A program made the position numbers and the translations under genes. Below, one piece after another: positions 24,205 to 35,099 of a stretch of DNA of 64,000 bases (positions are counted from its first letter, which is position 1; the number at the start of each line of letters is the position of its first letter). The notes under the pieces are model-generated. The model was not told where the DNA came from. It saw only the letters and a list, made by a program, of their open reading frames with translations, and made no database searches. Source of the stretch: Panulirus ornatus (taxonomy: Eukaryota > Arthropoda > Malacostraca > Decapoda > Palinuridae). Location: the NCBI RefSeq assembly GCF_036320965.1, contig NC_092271.1, positions 17,975,529 through 18,039,528 on the forward strand. Direction: 5' to 3'.

Positions 24205-24910
24205 CCCAGGTGTCAACTAGCCTTACATTCGTCTTCCAGATGTCCACTAGCCTTACAATCATCTCTCAGGTGCCCACTAGCCTTACATTCATCTACAATG
24301 TGTCCACTAGCCTTACATTCATCTCCCAGGTCTCCACTAGCCTTGTATTGATCTCCCAGGTCTCCATGATCCATATATGCGTCTGCTAGGTGTCCACTAG
24401 CCTTATATTCATCTCCCAGGTGTTCACTTGTCTTAGATTCGTCTCCCAGGTGTCCACTGGCCTTGCATTCATTTCCAATGTGTCAACTAGCCTTACAATC
24501 ATCTCCCAGGTGCCCACTAGCCATACAATCATCTCCCAGGTGTCCACTAGCCTTACAATCATCTCCCAGGTGTCCACTAGCCATATAATCATCTCCCAGG
24601 TGTCCATTAGCCTTACAATCATCTCCCAGGTGTCCACTAGCCTTACAATCATCTCCCAGGTGTCCATTAGCCTTACAATCATCTCCCAGGTGTCCATTAG
24701 CCTTACAATCATCTCCCAGGTGTCCATTAGCCTTACAATCATCTCCCAGGTTTCCACTAGCCATACAATCATCTCCCAGGTTTCCACTAGCCTTACAATC
24801 ATCTCCCAGATGTCCACTAGCCTTACAATCATCTCCCAGATGTCCACTAGCCTTACAATCATCTCCCAGGTGTCCACTAGCCTTACAATCATCTCCCAGA
24901 TGTAACTAAC
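24205..24910. repeat. 30-bp minisatellite, about 23 copies
   Basis: Unit CCACTAGCCTTACAATCATC plus TCCCAGGTGT. The length is exactly 30 bp, so both strands stay open for 170-186 codons with a 10-residue period. Substitutions fall anywhere in the unit (for example ATTAGC, CATACA, CAGATG), as expected for non-coding DNA. The left edge meets the TA tract. Confidence 0.95.
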
Positions 24911-25068
24911 TCTCCAATCATCTTTCAAGTATTCACTAAACCTCACACACTGATCGTAACCTTACACGTTTATGATGATAGATCTCCTGCAGATCATACG
25001 GAAAAAAATGATGTTCATCTGCACCAAAGATATACCTTGGGATGGGGGAGGCACAGCTGCAGCACAAG

Positions 25069-25076
25069 TGACGTCA
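25069..25076. promoter_or_regulatory. Palindromic CRE motif TGACGTCA
   Basis: Full CREB/ATF octamer about 120 bp before a GAT/GGT-rich tract. No gene start is visible nearby. Confidence 0.3.
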
Positions 25077-25198
25077 CAGCGCCTGACGGAGGAGGACCCC
25101 CAGCACTGCGGGGAAACGAGACAGAGCCAAGGAGGGCAGATGATTATTCGACTTGAGAAAGTTCCCAGGGAGGGCTGACGAGGCGCCTGGAACTATCG

Positions 25199-25702
25199 AG
25201 GAAGAGGAAGAAGAGGAGGAAGATGATGATGGTGGTGATAATGATGAGGGTGAAGATGATGAGATGGTGGTGATAATGATGAGGGTGAAGATGATGAGGA
25301 GAAAGGATGATGGTGGTGGTGATAATGATGAGGGTGAAGATAAGGAGAAAGGATGGGTGGTGGTGGTGATAATGATGAGGGTGAAGATAAGGAGAAAGGA
25401 TGGGTGGTGGTGGTGATAATGATGAGGGTGAAGATGATGATGAGAAAGGATGATGATGGTGGTGATAATGATGAGGGTGAAGATAAGGAGAAAGGATGGG
25501 TGGTGGTGGTGATAATGATGAGGGTGAAGATGAGAAAGGATGGTGGTGGTGGTGGTGATGATGATGGTGGTGATGATGACGAGGTGATGGTGATAATGGT
25601 AGTGGTGGTGGTGATGACGAGGTGATGGTGGTGGTGGTGGTGGTGGTGATGACGAGGTGATGGTGGTGGTGGTGGTGGTGATGACGAGGATGGTGAACAT
25701 CA
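25199..25702. repeat. GAT/GGT/GAA triplet-rich array
   Basis: A long purine-biased block in which GATAATGATGAGGGTGAAGA recurs with AAGGAGAAAGGATGGGTGGT. The unit is roughly 50-60 bp built of triplets, then pure GGT/GAT steps with GATGACGAGGTGATGG cassettes. Minus-strand frames of up to 318 codons (poly His/Ser/Pro) are artefacts of the triplet period. Confidence 0.9.
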
Positions 25703-25771
25703 ACCACAAGAGAACCCACCCAGCAGGAGGCTCCCGAATGTGCCCTTTGATCCCTATGGAACCCAAGATGA

Positions 25772-25988
25772 TAGGAAAGTACTCGTTGTAAGTAATGTAA
25801 GTAACTGAGCTGCGTAGGAAAGTACTCGTTGTAAGTAATGTAAGTAACTGAGCTGCGTAGGAAAGTACTCGTTGTAAGTAATGTAAGTAACCGAGCTGCG
25901 TAGGAAAGTACTCGTTGTAAGTAATATAAGTAACTGAGCTGCGTAGGAAAGTACTCGTTGTAAGTAATGTAAGTAACTGAGCTGCGTA
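25772..25988. repeat. 43-bp minisatellite, 5 copies, rich in GTAAGT
   Basis: Unit TAGGAAAGTACTCGTTGTAA followed by GTAATGTAAGTAACTGAGC and GTGCG-type ends. Starts at 25,772, 25,815, 25,858, 25,901 and 25,944, nearly identical. Each carries two GTAAGT hexamers except the fourth, which lost one to a G-to-A change. Confidence 0.95.
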
Positions 25989-26452
25989 GCACCACTTTTT
26001 ACCGAAGCGAAAAGTGCTTCTTAATACCACTGTGCGAGATCGTAGCCACTCAAGTGGTTCATCAGCACATTATATATTATTGAAGAACAAGTCGATCCCA
26101 CTTGCTGGTGGGGCCGGAGCTCCACTTGGCATAAAATGAATAAGCCAAAACTACAAAATTAATTGCGTGTATTTGTTATACGTGCGTGTTCGATCCCAGT
26201 TCCCCGAACAGTAAAATTAGACTTCCTCTCAAGAATGAGTGGCTAGTTTCGATATTTTTTTTTTCTTTCTCCTACTGACGTTCAGAATATCTAAAGAATA
26301 TCTAAATCTTCGGACACGAACATTATTTGAATGAGGCCGCAATGACAGACTGTCAATCGATGTCGACTACTGCGCATGTCGATCGGTTTCTGGCAAGATC
26401 CGAAGTCGACCGGTCCACCACGGATCATTTTTTGGAGCTCTGTCAATTCATT
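25989..26452. other. Unique sequence with a tRNA-like box
   Basis: GTTCGATCCCAG near 26,190 resembles a tRNA B box, but no tRNA fold or A box is evident. No gene recognised. Confidence 0.4.
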
Positions 26453-26457
26453 TTTGT

Positions 26458-26506
<49 letters not shown>

Positions 26507-26790
26507 CACCATCTGTGTGTCACGAGGAGAGAGTTGTACACTTGTGTTGCCCCGTCTCAACTCTATACACATTATCTTGTCACAACCTAATGAAGTGTAC
26601 ACACACATGCACACCGCAACTTACGCCAGCTACCCATTCATCCTTCGAGTCTAAAGGTGAGGATGAACAGCTGGGTTGGCTGTGAGCTGGCTGCCCTATC
26701 CGACAATCAAGCCCGGGCCTGTTAGACTGGTGGATCGTAGAACTAACCTCTATTCCACGGAGGCGTGTGTGTGTGTGTGTGTGTGTGTGT
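26453..26790 (+). mobile_element. GT-flanked SINE-like element, copy 4
   Basis: GT tract (26,453-26,505), GAGAGAGTTGTACACTTGTG, TTGCCCCGTCTCAAC, short CA run, then GTGAGGATGAACAGCTGGGT, GTGAGCTGGCTGCCC and ACAATCAAGCCCGGGCC, and finally a GT tract at 26,766-26,790. Same order and orientation as the copy near 18.7 kb. Confidence 0.7.
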
Positions 26791-28160
26791 CAGTGAATAT
26801 ATAATGTTAGGATTTTTAATATTACGGTGAATTTTTAGCGTGTGATTTACTACCTGAATATCTGTATCTTATCACACAGGATTTTCCTAAGAGAGATCCT
26901 AGAGTGTCAGTAATTATAATGGTCGGGTCATCAGTATCACAAGGCTTACCCATGCCAGGCTGGGACGTTTACCTGTCCTATAAACCAACAGCACAAGTCC
27001 TTCCCAAAAAAACTAAACTTACTTTAAGCTGAAAATCCGTAGAGGTCAGCACGGCAAGCTACACTCAGGGGTCACTGTGAAGGAGGGAAAACCTTCTGTG
27101 GCATCTGAGGTCCTCGTCTCTAGCTGCAGGTGCTGGGGAACAGTGATGCCTACCTTGCCCTTGTGAGGCAGATTAGCGCCGCTGAGTGAGCTGTCCTCAC
27201 GCCACAGTGACCTCGTCTCCTCCCAGGGAGACTACCTCCATATACCGAAGAAGACCAGCCCATGATCTTGAAAATTACAGCACATTAGCTTGATCGAAGA
27301 CCATCCCTGCAGTTCGTCAAATCCTTGCAGGTTTAACCTTTGTTCTTTAGTGCCTTTATTTGACATATGGCATTAAACTCAACGAGGTTAGTTAAATCTG
27401 CATCATCTCTGGATAGACATCTCCAGCAGATGCCTTACCTCCGCCGTCAGACATCAGTGCCAGGCACCAGTCCCTCCCTGGAGGGTACATTTCCATCATA
27501 CAAGCGACCCCCAGCATCCTCCCTCGTGTACGCATTTTTCAGAAACCTTTTGGAGTGTTTTTTGGTAAATATTTGAAGAGTTAAGTACTGTGTACCAGGT
27601 GAGGCGGGCCGCCCTTCTCCCACAGAGCTCACTACACCTCCCTCGCTCACCCCAGCATGCCACTTGCCTCCTCACATCACCTCCTACCTGGCCACTAGGT
27701 ACGCTGTATACTTCATGCGCTGGCTCATTATACAGACACCTGCTGTATATTAGATACATCCTTTATAAATTTCCTTTTTTTTGAACTCACTGTCCAGTCT
27801 AGAGGATGTGGGTAAATTCTCTCTTGCCTATGTGGCTGTATGTATACACGCAAGACAAGAGGTATTCTGGATAGATGCAACGGAAAACCTACTCAGTGCT
27901 GAGGCATTGATATACAAAATACTGTACCTCAGGGAAGCAGGTCAGAGGAGGAAATCATGGCAGGGATAGGAAACACACACAAACACACACACAGAAATCT
28001 GATCACATCCGACACATGCTAGAGAAACCTGAAAATAGTTTCTAAAGACGAGCAAATCCTACGATTTTCTTGTCCAGTTGAGGAATAGGTGAGTGACTAA
28101 GGTCTCCTATAGTCCCTCTGTACAAGGCTGAGTGAACCTCGTGAGAATGTAGCCACAAGG
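26791..28160. other. Unique sequence, no gene recognised
   Basis: Open frames of 60-87 codons near 27.4-27.8 kb on both strands lack recognisable domains. Confidence 0.4.
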
Positions 28161-28164
28161 GTTA

Positions 28165-28360
28165 CGCTGTCGCAGATCCCGGTGTCCAGCACCTACCACG
28201 GAAGGGGACCTGATGCCCAGCATCTACAAAAGGGGACCTGGTGCCCAGAACGTACCGCGGGAGGGGACCTAGCGTCTAGCATCTTCCCGGAGGGGACCTG
28301 GTGCCCAGTACCTACCATGGAGAGGATCTGATGGCCAGTACCTACTTACGTTCTAGGGAC
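28165..28360. repeat. Degenerate tandem repeat, about 35 bp
   Basis: GGGGACCTGGTGCCCAG followed by a variable CATCTACC stretch recurs about five times. Confidence 0.7.
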
Positions 28361-30180
28361 CTCCTCTCTTAGAGGAACCGAGAGGAACCGAGAATCCTTA
28401 GGGTGTCTCACGACATCCATTTACATGTATACTACTACGGTCTCCAGAACGCACAACATGGTCACGTCATGCCCACTAACCCCCACACCCTCTGAAAATG
28501 GTCACAAACTCCCCAATTTCCCCAGAGTGTACAATGCTTATCACACCCTTATAGACGAAATGGCTTCCGTAGCATCCAACGCTTGCACTAACGACCACGC
28601 CCCCCCACAGGCTTTAGTATCCCTCACCTCTTCACTGTGTAGGCTATCTAATACCACCAGAATGTATAATGACTAAAAGCCACTATTGTACACTCCCTAA
28701 CATGCCCCCATCCCCAGTCAGTACAATCCCCACCACGCCCCCATAGTAATTAGTACCCAACACATCCCCTGAAATGTACTCTGCCCAACATGGCGCCACC
28801 AGCCTGGATTCTAACCTTGAACTAGGATACTGCCACTACACCCTCATCGCGACGAAGGTCCTATACCCCCGTAGTGAAAATCAGCCGCTGCACACCCCAG
28901 GGAGTGTACACTACACCTCGCCACCACACGGACGGCATACATCTACCACTACACCCCTAGAGTGTATTTCCTCATTTATACCCTAGTGTACTGAAGCTAC
29001 CGATCCCAGCCGATGAGCAGTACATCACTTCACACAAGCGTGACGGTGTAGTTCCAGCACTACACTTGGGAGACTGACACGAGCCACCACTTCCCCAGAA
29101 TTCGTGTGAATTAACAACCTTCTATGCACACAATTGCACCCTCCTGTACCCATCAACACTCCGTCTGTACAGCCCAGAATGATCATCAGACAGGAGAGTA
29201 GGCGCAATGTACTGCACACGTACTCAAGACATTCAGCGACTGTCGTTTGACAGTGGAAGCACACAGTGGCATGGTCTCCAGTGATGTTTGTATATCGCGG
29301 GGCAGAAAGGCCAGCTGGAGCGTGGTGGTGTTGATGCTGCTCTGTCCTGTAACCAAGGACAGGTGAGGGCTTCCCCTCCCCCCTTGCACACGTGACGAGC
29401 GTCAACAGAGCTGTGCCTGTTGGTACGCTGCCGTAGTCCGTCTGTTCTTACTCAATCTGTCACGCCGGGCCACATGAATGATCGGGGAATTGACACCCTG
29501 ACGGACATCATGAAACAGAATTAGATCGACAGATGATTTTTTCCCCCTCTCTTCCCTCCCTCCCTCTCTATCCAAGGGCCGCCCGCATGTACATGTGGAG
29601 AGCTGAAAGGGAAACAGGAGGGGGGGCGCTGGGATTTGCTCCTCACAGGACACGAGGTGGACCTCCACTAGAGCACTAGAGGGCCACTCCTCCGTCTGGC
29701 ACCACACCCCCCACCCCAACTAGGCCTGAGGGTTATGTAAGAGTGAGAGGAACGCCCCCTTCAGCACTTACCTTGCCCGGGCAGGCTGGAGGATGGGTCC
29801 GCTGCCTCCAGGTGGGTAACGCTGGTTGGCTGGGTCAGGGCCAGCAGTCACCGGAGCATGTGTTGACCCCCCAGACCAGGTCAAACTCTCAGTCGGCCTT
29901 TCTGGACTTCCTATATTTGCATAACAATTACGCCTTGGCCCTTCACGTGCTCTTGTATGGGAGTTAGGATCGATGGGTCCGGGTTACTTCCCTGTGGCAA
30001 GACTCAGGTGCGATGAAGGTGTGTATGTGTTTTGTGTGCGTGTGTGTATGTGTGTGTGTGTGACACCTGGTGACACTACCAGAGTCCCGGACCTGCCGCC
30101 GCCTCGGGCCGGTCCTGGCGGGGGGTGTCGAGGGAAAAACAGTCCGACCTTGGTTTTAGGGTTCAAACGTCAAGGGCTGA
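28361..30180. other. Unique and weakly repetitive sequence
   Basis: 28,420-29,000 holds many CACACCCC/GTGTACAATG words, a diverged tandem structure. 29,000-29,960 is ordinary. The longest frame, 126 codons at 29,025-29,405 minus, has no recognisable domain. Confidence 0.4.
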
Positions 30181-30182
30181 GA

Positions 30183-30256
30183 TAGATAGAGTGAGAGAGG
30201 GAGTGAGAGAGAGAGACAGAGAGAGAGAGAAGAGGGGGAGAGAGAGAGAGAGAGAC

Positions 30257-30288
<32 letters not shown>

Positions 30289-30300
30289 GGGGGGAGGGAG
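30183..30300. repeat. Impure (GA)n tract
   Basis: GA dinucleotides with GGG, GATA and GACA interruptions. Confidence 0.9.
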
Positions 30301-30699
30301 AGGCAAGGGCTAATGCTTCATTCTCACACTCGCTCGCTCCTCAGCAAGATTGGTTTAAGAATCTTGGTCGAGGAAGTAACTTAGTCGTCGGCGTTGGCAC
30401 TAACAAGAGAGGAACAAGGCTGGCGGCGGAAGCCTCGAGGGGTCGACACACGAGCGTGAGGATCAAGTGGCGGTAACGGGCGCGGAGCGGAGCCCGACGT
30501 GCTACCCCTGCCACGGTCGCCACTGGACTGCCTGACACACTGGCATCCCTGCCGGGCCACCACCTCTCTCCGTCCTACTCCGACCCTCCTGCTGCACTAT
30601 CGATTTTTACCGCGTTCGCTGAGCCCTGGTCTCGCCTGCTCTCTCCGTAGCTACCCATCAACATCAAAATCCTTGTACAAAGGCGCACGCACCACCACC

Positions 30700-30980
30700 A
30701 CTAACCCGCTTACCACATCAGTGATGTTACTCATTAAAATCTCTCGAGGCTTGCGGGAGAGCCGCTCCTGCGCATGCGTCGTGACGTCACACGAGTGCCC
30801 GGGAAAGAGAAAAAAAAAAACGGAAAAGCAACGAACGAGACTCGACGTTGTTGCGTATTCTCCCAAAAGATATTTGTGAATAATATATAGCGAAGCGTCC
30901 GTATGGTGTGGTGTAGCGGCCCCAGTAGCGGCGGTGGTAGTGGTTGGCGGCGGCAGTAAGCGCATCTGCTGCAGAGCCGC
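30700..30980. promoter_or_regulatory. CpG-rich promoter-like block with NRF1 and CRE motifs
   Basis: TGCGCATGCG (30,769-30,778), an NRF1-type palindrome, lies 3 bp from GTGACGTCAC (30,781-30,790), which contains the full CRE octamer. CpG is more frequent here (30,600-30,990) than in neighbouring DNA. A GTAAGC donor-like string sits at about 30,956. These features are typical of housekeeping promoters in animals. Direction is undetermined because both motifs are palindromic. No downstream coding exon was identified on either side, so the governed gene is unknown. Confidence 0.45.
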
Positions 30981-31094
30981 TTATACATCAGCTAGAATTA
31001 TGGCTCCCTAAACCTGCCAGCCTTACGCTCCTTGATGCCACGTCGCATACACGATAAATGCTGCTCCGGGATTTCCCACGTTCCAGGCAAAGCC

Positions 31095-31097
<3 letters not shown>

Positions 31098-31129
<32 letters not shown>
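31098..31129. repeat. (GA)n microsatellite
   Basis: Pure GA dinucleotides. Confidence 0.95.
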
Positions 31130-31132
<3 letters not shown>

Positions 31133-31817
31133 ACAGGGAAGGCTCTCCAAAGCCCTTTTGCAAGATACTTTTCTTCTGGAACCTTCGGGTGTACTGCATG
31201 ACAGATCACACCACGAACATTTTCTTTCGTCATGCCTCATTTAACTGTTTCGTCGTCATAGCTCCCCTTGAGACGAATTACCTGTCCCCCCTCACTTTCC
31301 CTGCAGTCCGTATGTAGCGCTTCTTCCCCCATTTAGCTGTAGCTAGCGTTCTAATCGACTGCCTACGGTACATTGATACATATATACATGTACTTTACAA
31401 TTACCTTCTTGTCCCAGGTACCTTTTCTATGGGGCTTCCGCACCACTCAAGAAGCCAGCTACGTCCACGGAAGTGTCAGTGAAGCTATGCGTATATCTAT
31501 CTGTGTGACGTGAGGGAGGGAGATAAAGATCCCTAGTCTTGAGGGGTGGAAGATGCACCTGGGGATAAGAGGTGTGTTGTCATATGGCTGACTCGGTGGT
31601 GTTCGTAAGTGTACGTACAGCAGGCGAGAAAAGCGTAGCTCGTACATGTCTTGGGGATGTAGTTCCAGACGGATGCACGTCTGGAGGGATGGTATTTACG
31701 ATCAGGTTGCGAGGTTGGTTGTCTGGGGTTACCAGGTCATTTCGGAATGTATATGTTCCGTTACTGTTGTGTGTTTCTTGAGGTATGAAGGGTGTCTGAA
31801 GTGCTAGGTCAAGGTCA

Positions 31818-31818
<1 letters not shown>
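31130..31818. other. Unique sequence, no gene recognised
   Basis: Frames of at most 80 codons without recognisable domains. Confidence 0.4.

Positions 31819-31819
<1 letters not shown>

Positions 31820-31875
<56 letters not shown>
31820..31875. repeat. (TA)n microsatellite
   Basis: Pure TA dinucleotides. Confidence 0.97.
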
Positions 31876-31879
<4 letters not shown>

Positions 31880-32324
31880 CCATCTCTATATTCACCTGTT
31901 CTGTGCTATATGTCGGCCGGCAAGCAAATCCATCCACCCAACCACCAACAGTCCTCCATCCCTATCCCCCTCTCCACCACCCTAACCTACCAATGTTGAC
32001 GGTTCTACCCCCCATCTCCCTGGGAAGGTTTGGGGGTAGGCTGACGGTACTGTAATATTTTGCGACGTTATCCCGCCAGGTTATTCAACCTTTGGTCGCA
32101 ATTGCCCCATGTGGGAAGATAACGCTGGAAGCCCTGCAGTCCATGGCAGGCGTCTTTTATCTTTCACTATCATTGTGGTCATCTATCTATCTACCTCTTT
32201 CTCTATCTGTCTGTCCATTCATCTATCTACTTATCTATTCATCTATCTACTAATATATTTTTTTCCTTTATGTTAGCTGAGCCGGCACGGGCAACTGAGG
32301 CCCTGATCAAGGCCATCTCGTTAA

Positions 32325-32325
<1 letters not shown>
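31876..32325. other. Unique sequence with impure TCTA repeat
   Basis: 32,175-32,255 is a degenerate run of CATCTATCTA words. The rest is unrecognised. Confidence 0.5.
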
Positions 32326-32409
<84 letters not shown>

Positions 32410-32565
32410 GGCTTTTGAAATGTACACTTATGTAGTACTTATGATACCATCCACTGAGAGAGGAGATTCGAACCTCTACCACTTGTGGCGATGGTCGAGG
32501 CGCTGCTCATACATTCAGACGCCGGCATCCGTACTAGCTATGAAGCTATTCAACTCAAGCAATCG
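32326..32565 (-). mobile_element. tRNA-derived SINE head with TA tail
   Basis: On the minus strand a B box GAGGTTCGAATCTCC (around 32,465-32,480) follows an A-box-like TATGAGCAGCGCCTCGACC. About 55 bp downstream the sequence enters a TA tract (32,328-32,404). A B box this close to the tRNA consensus together with a simple-repeat tail is the usual architecture of tRNA-derived SINEs. No intact tRNA fold, so not a tRNA gene. Confidence 0.6.
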
Positions 32566-32685
32566 AATGTCTTTCGTCCTCCATACACAGACAAAGAGAC
32601 CCTCTATGGGTCAATTGCGTCGTACACACAGTACGCATCAGTAACGTTGTAATACCGATCTCTTTCCATATAGGCGGAGTCCTGT

Positions 32686-32691
<6 letters not shown>

Positions 32692-32726
<35 letters not shown>
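32692..32726. repeat. (CA)n microsatellite
   Basis: Pure CA dinucleotides. Confidence 0.95.
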
Positions 32727-32728
<2 letters not shown>

Positions 32729-33470
32729 ATCCATCTACAGACCCTGAGCTTGGCTATAAAAAGGTGTGTGGCCAGCAATTTGCGTACCAGCGGGAGTTAC
32801 CTCAACATAAACTGCTGATTATCTTCACTAATACGCATGAGGGAGGTGACTGGTAGGTATGCTCCGTCATGCCAATGCCCGGGATCAGAAGTTTCTCACG
32901 TCAGGGGTCATGCACGAACGTCTCACGAACCTCAAGGTCGCGACTCGAACTCCAAGGTCGTGAAGAATGTCCTACGAACATCAAGGTCACAGGATGAACT
33001 GTCCACAATCACGTTCATGTTTGGATGTTCCATAAATCTCAAGGTCATACAGTCGCCTTCTACGACACGCAGGGAACAGATAGATAAACAGATAGGCAGG
33101 TGATTATAGATATACAGAGATATAGATATATCATCGATATGCTATAGCAAATATAGACTTTGTTAATCCGAGGTGTAGCCACATCCGCTGACGTTGGTTC
33201 ATAAGATACACACAATGAGGATGCAACGTTTGAAATGTACCAACCAAACCGCTGATAGATTTGTGGCTGTAAGGGGTAACTAGCTTGGCTTCACTTTCCA
33301 TTAGCAGAAACCACCTTCCCACCCATCTCCGGTTCTGATCCCGTCTGCGTCTCTTAGTGAGAACGTATTATATACCACCCACACTACACACAACACCTAC
33401 ACCATATCCAGACGCAGACTCACCACGCAATTCTAACACAAGTAACACTAAATACTCATCCACACTTCCT
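32727..33470. other. Unique sequence with CAAGGTC repeats and a TA-element fragment
   Basis: 32,930-33,055 carries five degenerate 'gaacctcaaggtc' units. 33,053-33,078 (TCGCCTTCTACGACACGCAG) matches an internal part of the TA-tailed element at 46 kb. A GATA-like run follows to 33,145. Confidence 0.55.

Positions 33471-33474
<4 letters not shown>

Positions 33475-33530
<56 letters not shown>
33475..33530. repeat. (CA)n microsatellite
   Basis: CA dinucleotides with one CGCA step. CA-rich sequence continues to about 33,630. Confidence 0.95.
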
Positions 33531-33531
<1 letters not shown>

Positions 33532-34780
33532 CATCCTCCACTCACATTCTTCCCACAGTTACACCACTGCTACCCTCACACACATACATACACACACACT
33601 GCCCGCCTTACACCTCCACCCACACAGCCTTAGGGAGGGGCCTGGCTCACTGAGAAGCCTCCCCGTCACAGCTGTCGATATAAGTGACTCTTCAACCCGC
33701 GATCTCCGACGGGAGAGGCTAAAGTCCTCCAGGCCTGAAGGATGACCTGGCTGTCCATCAAAAGGAATTCAACTCTCGCATACAGCCTTGTTGATGACTG
33801 TCAATAAGAGTGATGACCTGATAGAACACCGTAAGAAACATGGCCATCATTCTCTAACACAGGGAGAAGACGTTTGATGACTCATCATGATGAGTGACGT
33901 CCTCGAGAGGACGGCAGTAAGGGAAGCTGTTCATCAATCTACGAGAAAGTGAAGGCATGTTGATGACTCTCAGGCCTGAACACATCAGGGCTGGTCTCCA
34001 CTCTGCTGTGATAATATTGTCGTTATAACAAATCAGGTTGGGCTCAATTTGCATGCATAAGCGTCTTGAGAGACACGATGCCCTGGCCGGAGCGAAGCCG
34101 ATTTGTGGACTAGATGGAAGCGAAGCCCTGTTTGTTGAGGACAGAGAGGCTAAAAGGTGAAGAATAGATATACAGAAAGCTGAATAGACAGGATCGAAAA
34201 CGAAGGCTTCAGACAGGTGTTAGGGGTTCAGATCCCCTCGGATTTTTGGCTACAGAAAAGTCTGCTGAGATGATATGGAGATGTGGTACGGAAATGTAGT
34301 ATTACGATGCCGCATTTGCTGGTAACGAAGGCTTAAAGTAAAGCAGGTTAAGGTCTAAAGATTGGAGGGGATGGATCTGGACGTCGGGGAGGAAAAAAAT
34401 GGATGGATGGAATAATGAAATGAAACTCCAAAGTGTGTTTATAAAGCACAACATAAGCAGACACTTGAACAAGAGTGCCTCTAGACCTTGGTCAATAGAA
34501 GTGGGGCCAGAGGAAGGAAGAGAGACGCCGACATGGTTCATTATGTCTCAATTAAATCGAGTTCAAAATGTATATAGACGGTTCTAAATTTTTCCATACA
34601 CGTTTTATTTACAATAAAGAATAAGTTAGCTAGTCCTGTTGTTGTCTTATTATTCCAGCTGATGATTATCATTTTTTCTGTATTTCAATTGAGGTCTTTC
34701 ACAGTCGTTCCGTCCCAATGTACATACGGGAATGGAGATACTTAATTCAAGAGTAAGATAGATATGTTGCTATTCCCTGA
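33531..34780. other. Unique sequence, no gene recognised
   Basis: 33,740-33,980 repeats GATGAC words irregularly. AGGGGTTCAGATCCCCT near 34,230 could fold as a tRNA T-arm but no acceptor stem is present. AATAAA occurs near 34,612 without a supported gene upstream. Confidence 0.4.
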
Positions 34781-34784
34781 TTCA

Positions 34785-35098
34785 GTGACGTTTACTGAAG
34801 GTTTAATGACATCTACTTAAAGGTCTAGATGGATAATGACGCCTCCTAAAAGCTCCGGGTGGTTAACGACATCTACTTAAAGGTCCAGATGGTTAATGAC
34901 GTCTTCTAAGAGCTCCGGGTGGTTAACGACACCTACTTAAAGGTCCAAGTGGTTAATGACGTCTTCTAAAAGCTCCGGGTGGTTAACGACACCTACGTAA
35001 AGGTCCAAGTGGTTAATGAAGTCTTCTAAAAGCTCCGAATGGTTCACGACACCTACTTAGGGGTCGAAATGGTACATGATATCTACTTAAATGTCCGG
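34785..35098. repeat. 60-bp minisatellite, about 5 copies
   Basis: Unit GGTTAACGACACCTACTTAA, AGGTCCAAGTGGTTAATGAC, GTCTTCTAAAAGCTCCGGGT. Its two halves resemble each other (GGTTAAYGAC starts both), so it began as a 30-bp repeat. Confidence 0.93.
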
Positions 35099-35099
35099 A

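Noticed and set aside
24386..24946. 171- and 186-codon frames on opposite strands
   Set aside because: Both come from a 30-bp repeat, and substitutions show no bias to synonymous sites.
25074..26030. 318- and 283-codon minus-strand His/Ser/Pro frames
   Set aside because: Triplet and 43-bp repeats. The same 43-bp unit is read in changing frames.
32455..32565. tRNA gene on the minus strand
   Set aside because: The B box is good but the acceptor and anticodon stems do not pair and a TA tail follows, so a SINE is more likely.
34205..34260. Possible tRNA gene (AGGGGTTCAGATCCCCT T-arm)
   Set aside because: No matching acceptor stem, D-arm or A box at the required distance.
34612..34617. AATAAA as a gene end
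   Set aside because: The hexamer is common by chance in AT-rich DNA and no coding sequence precedes it.
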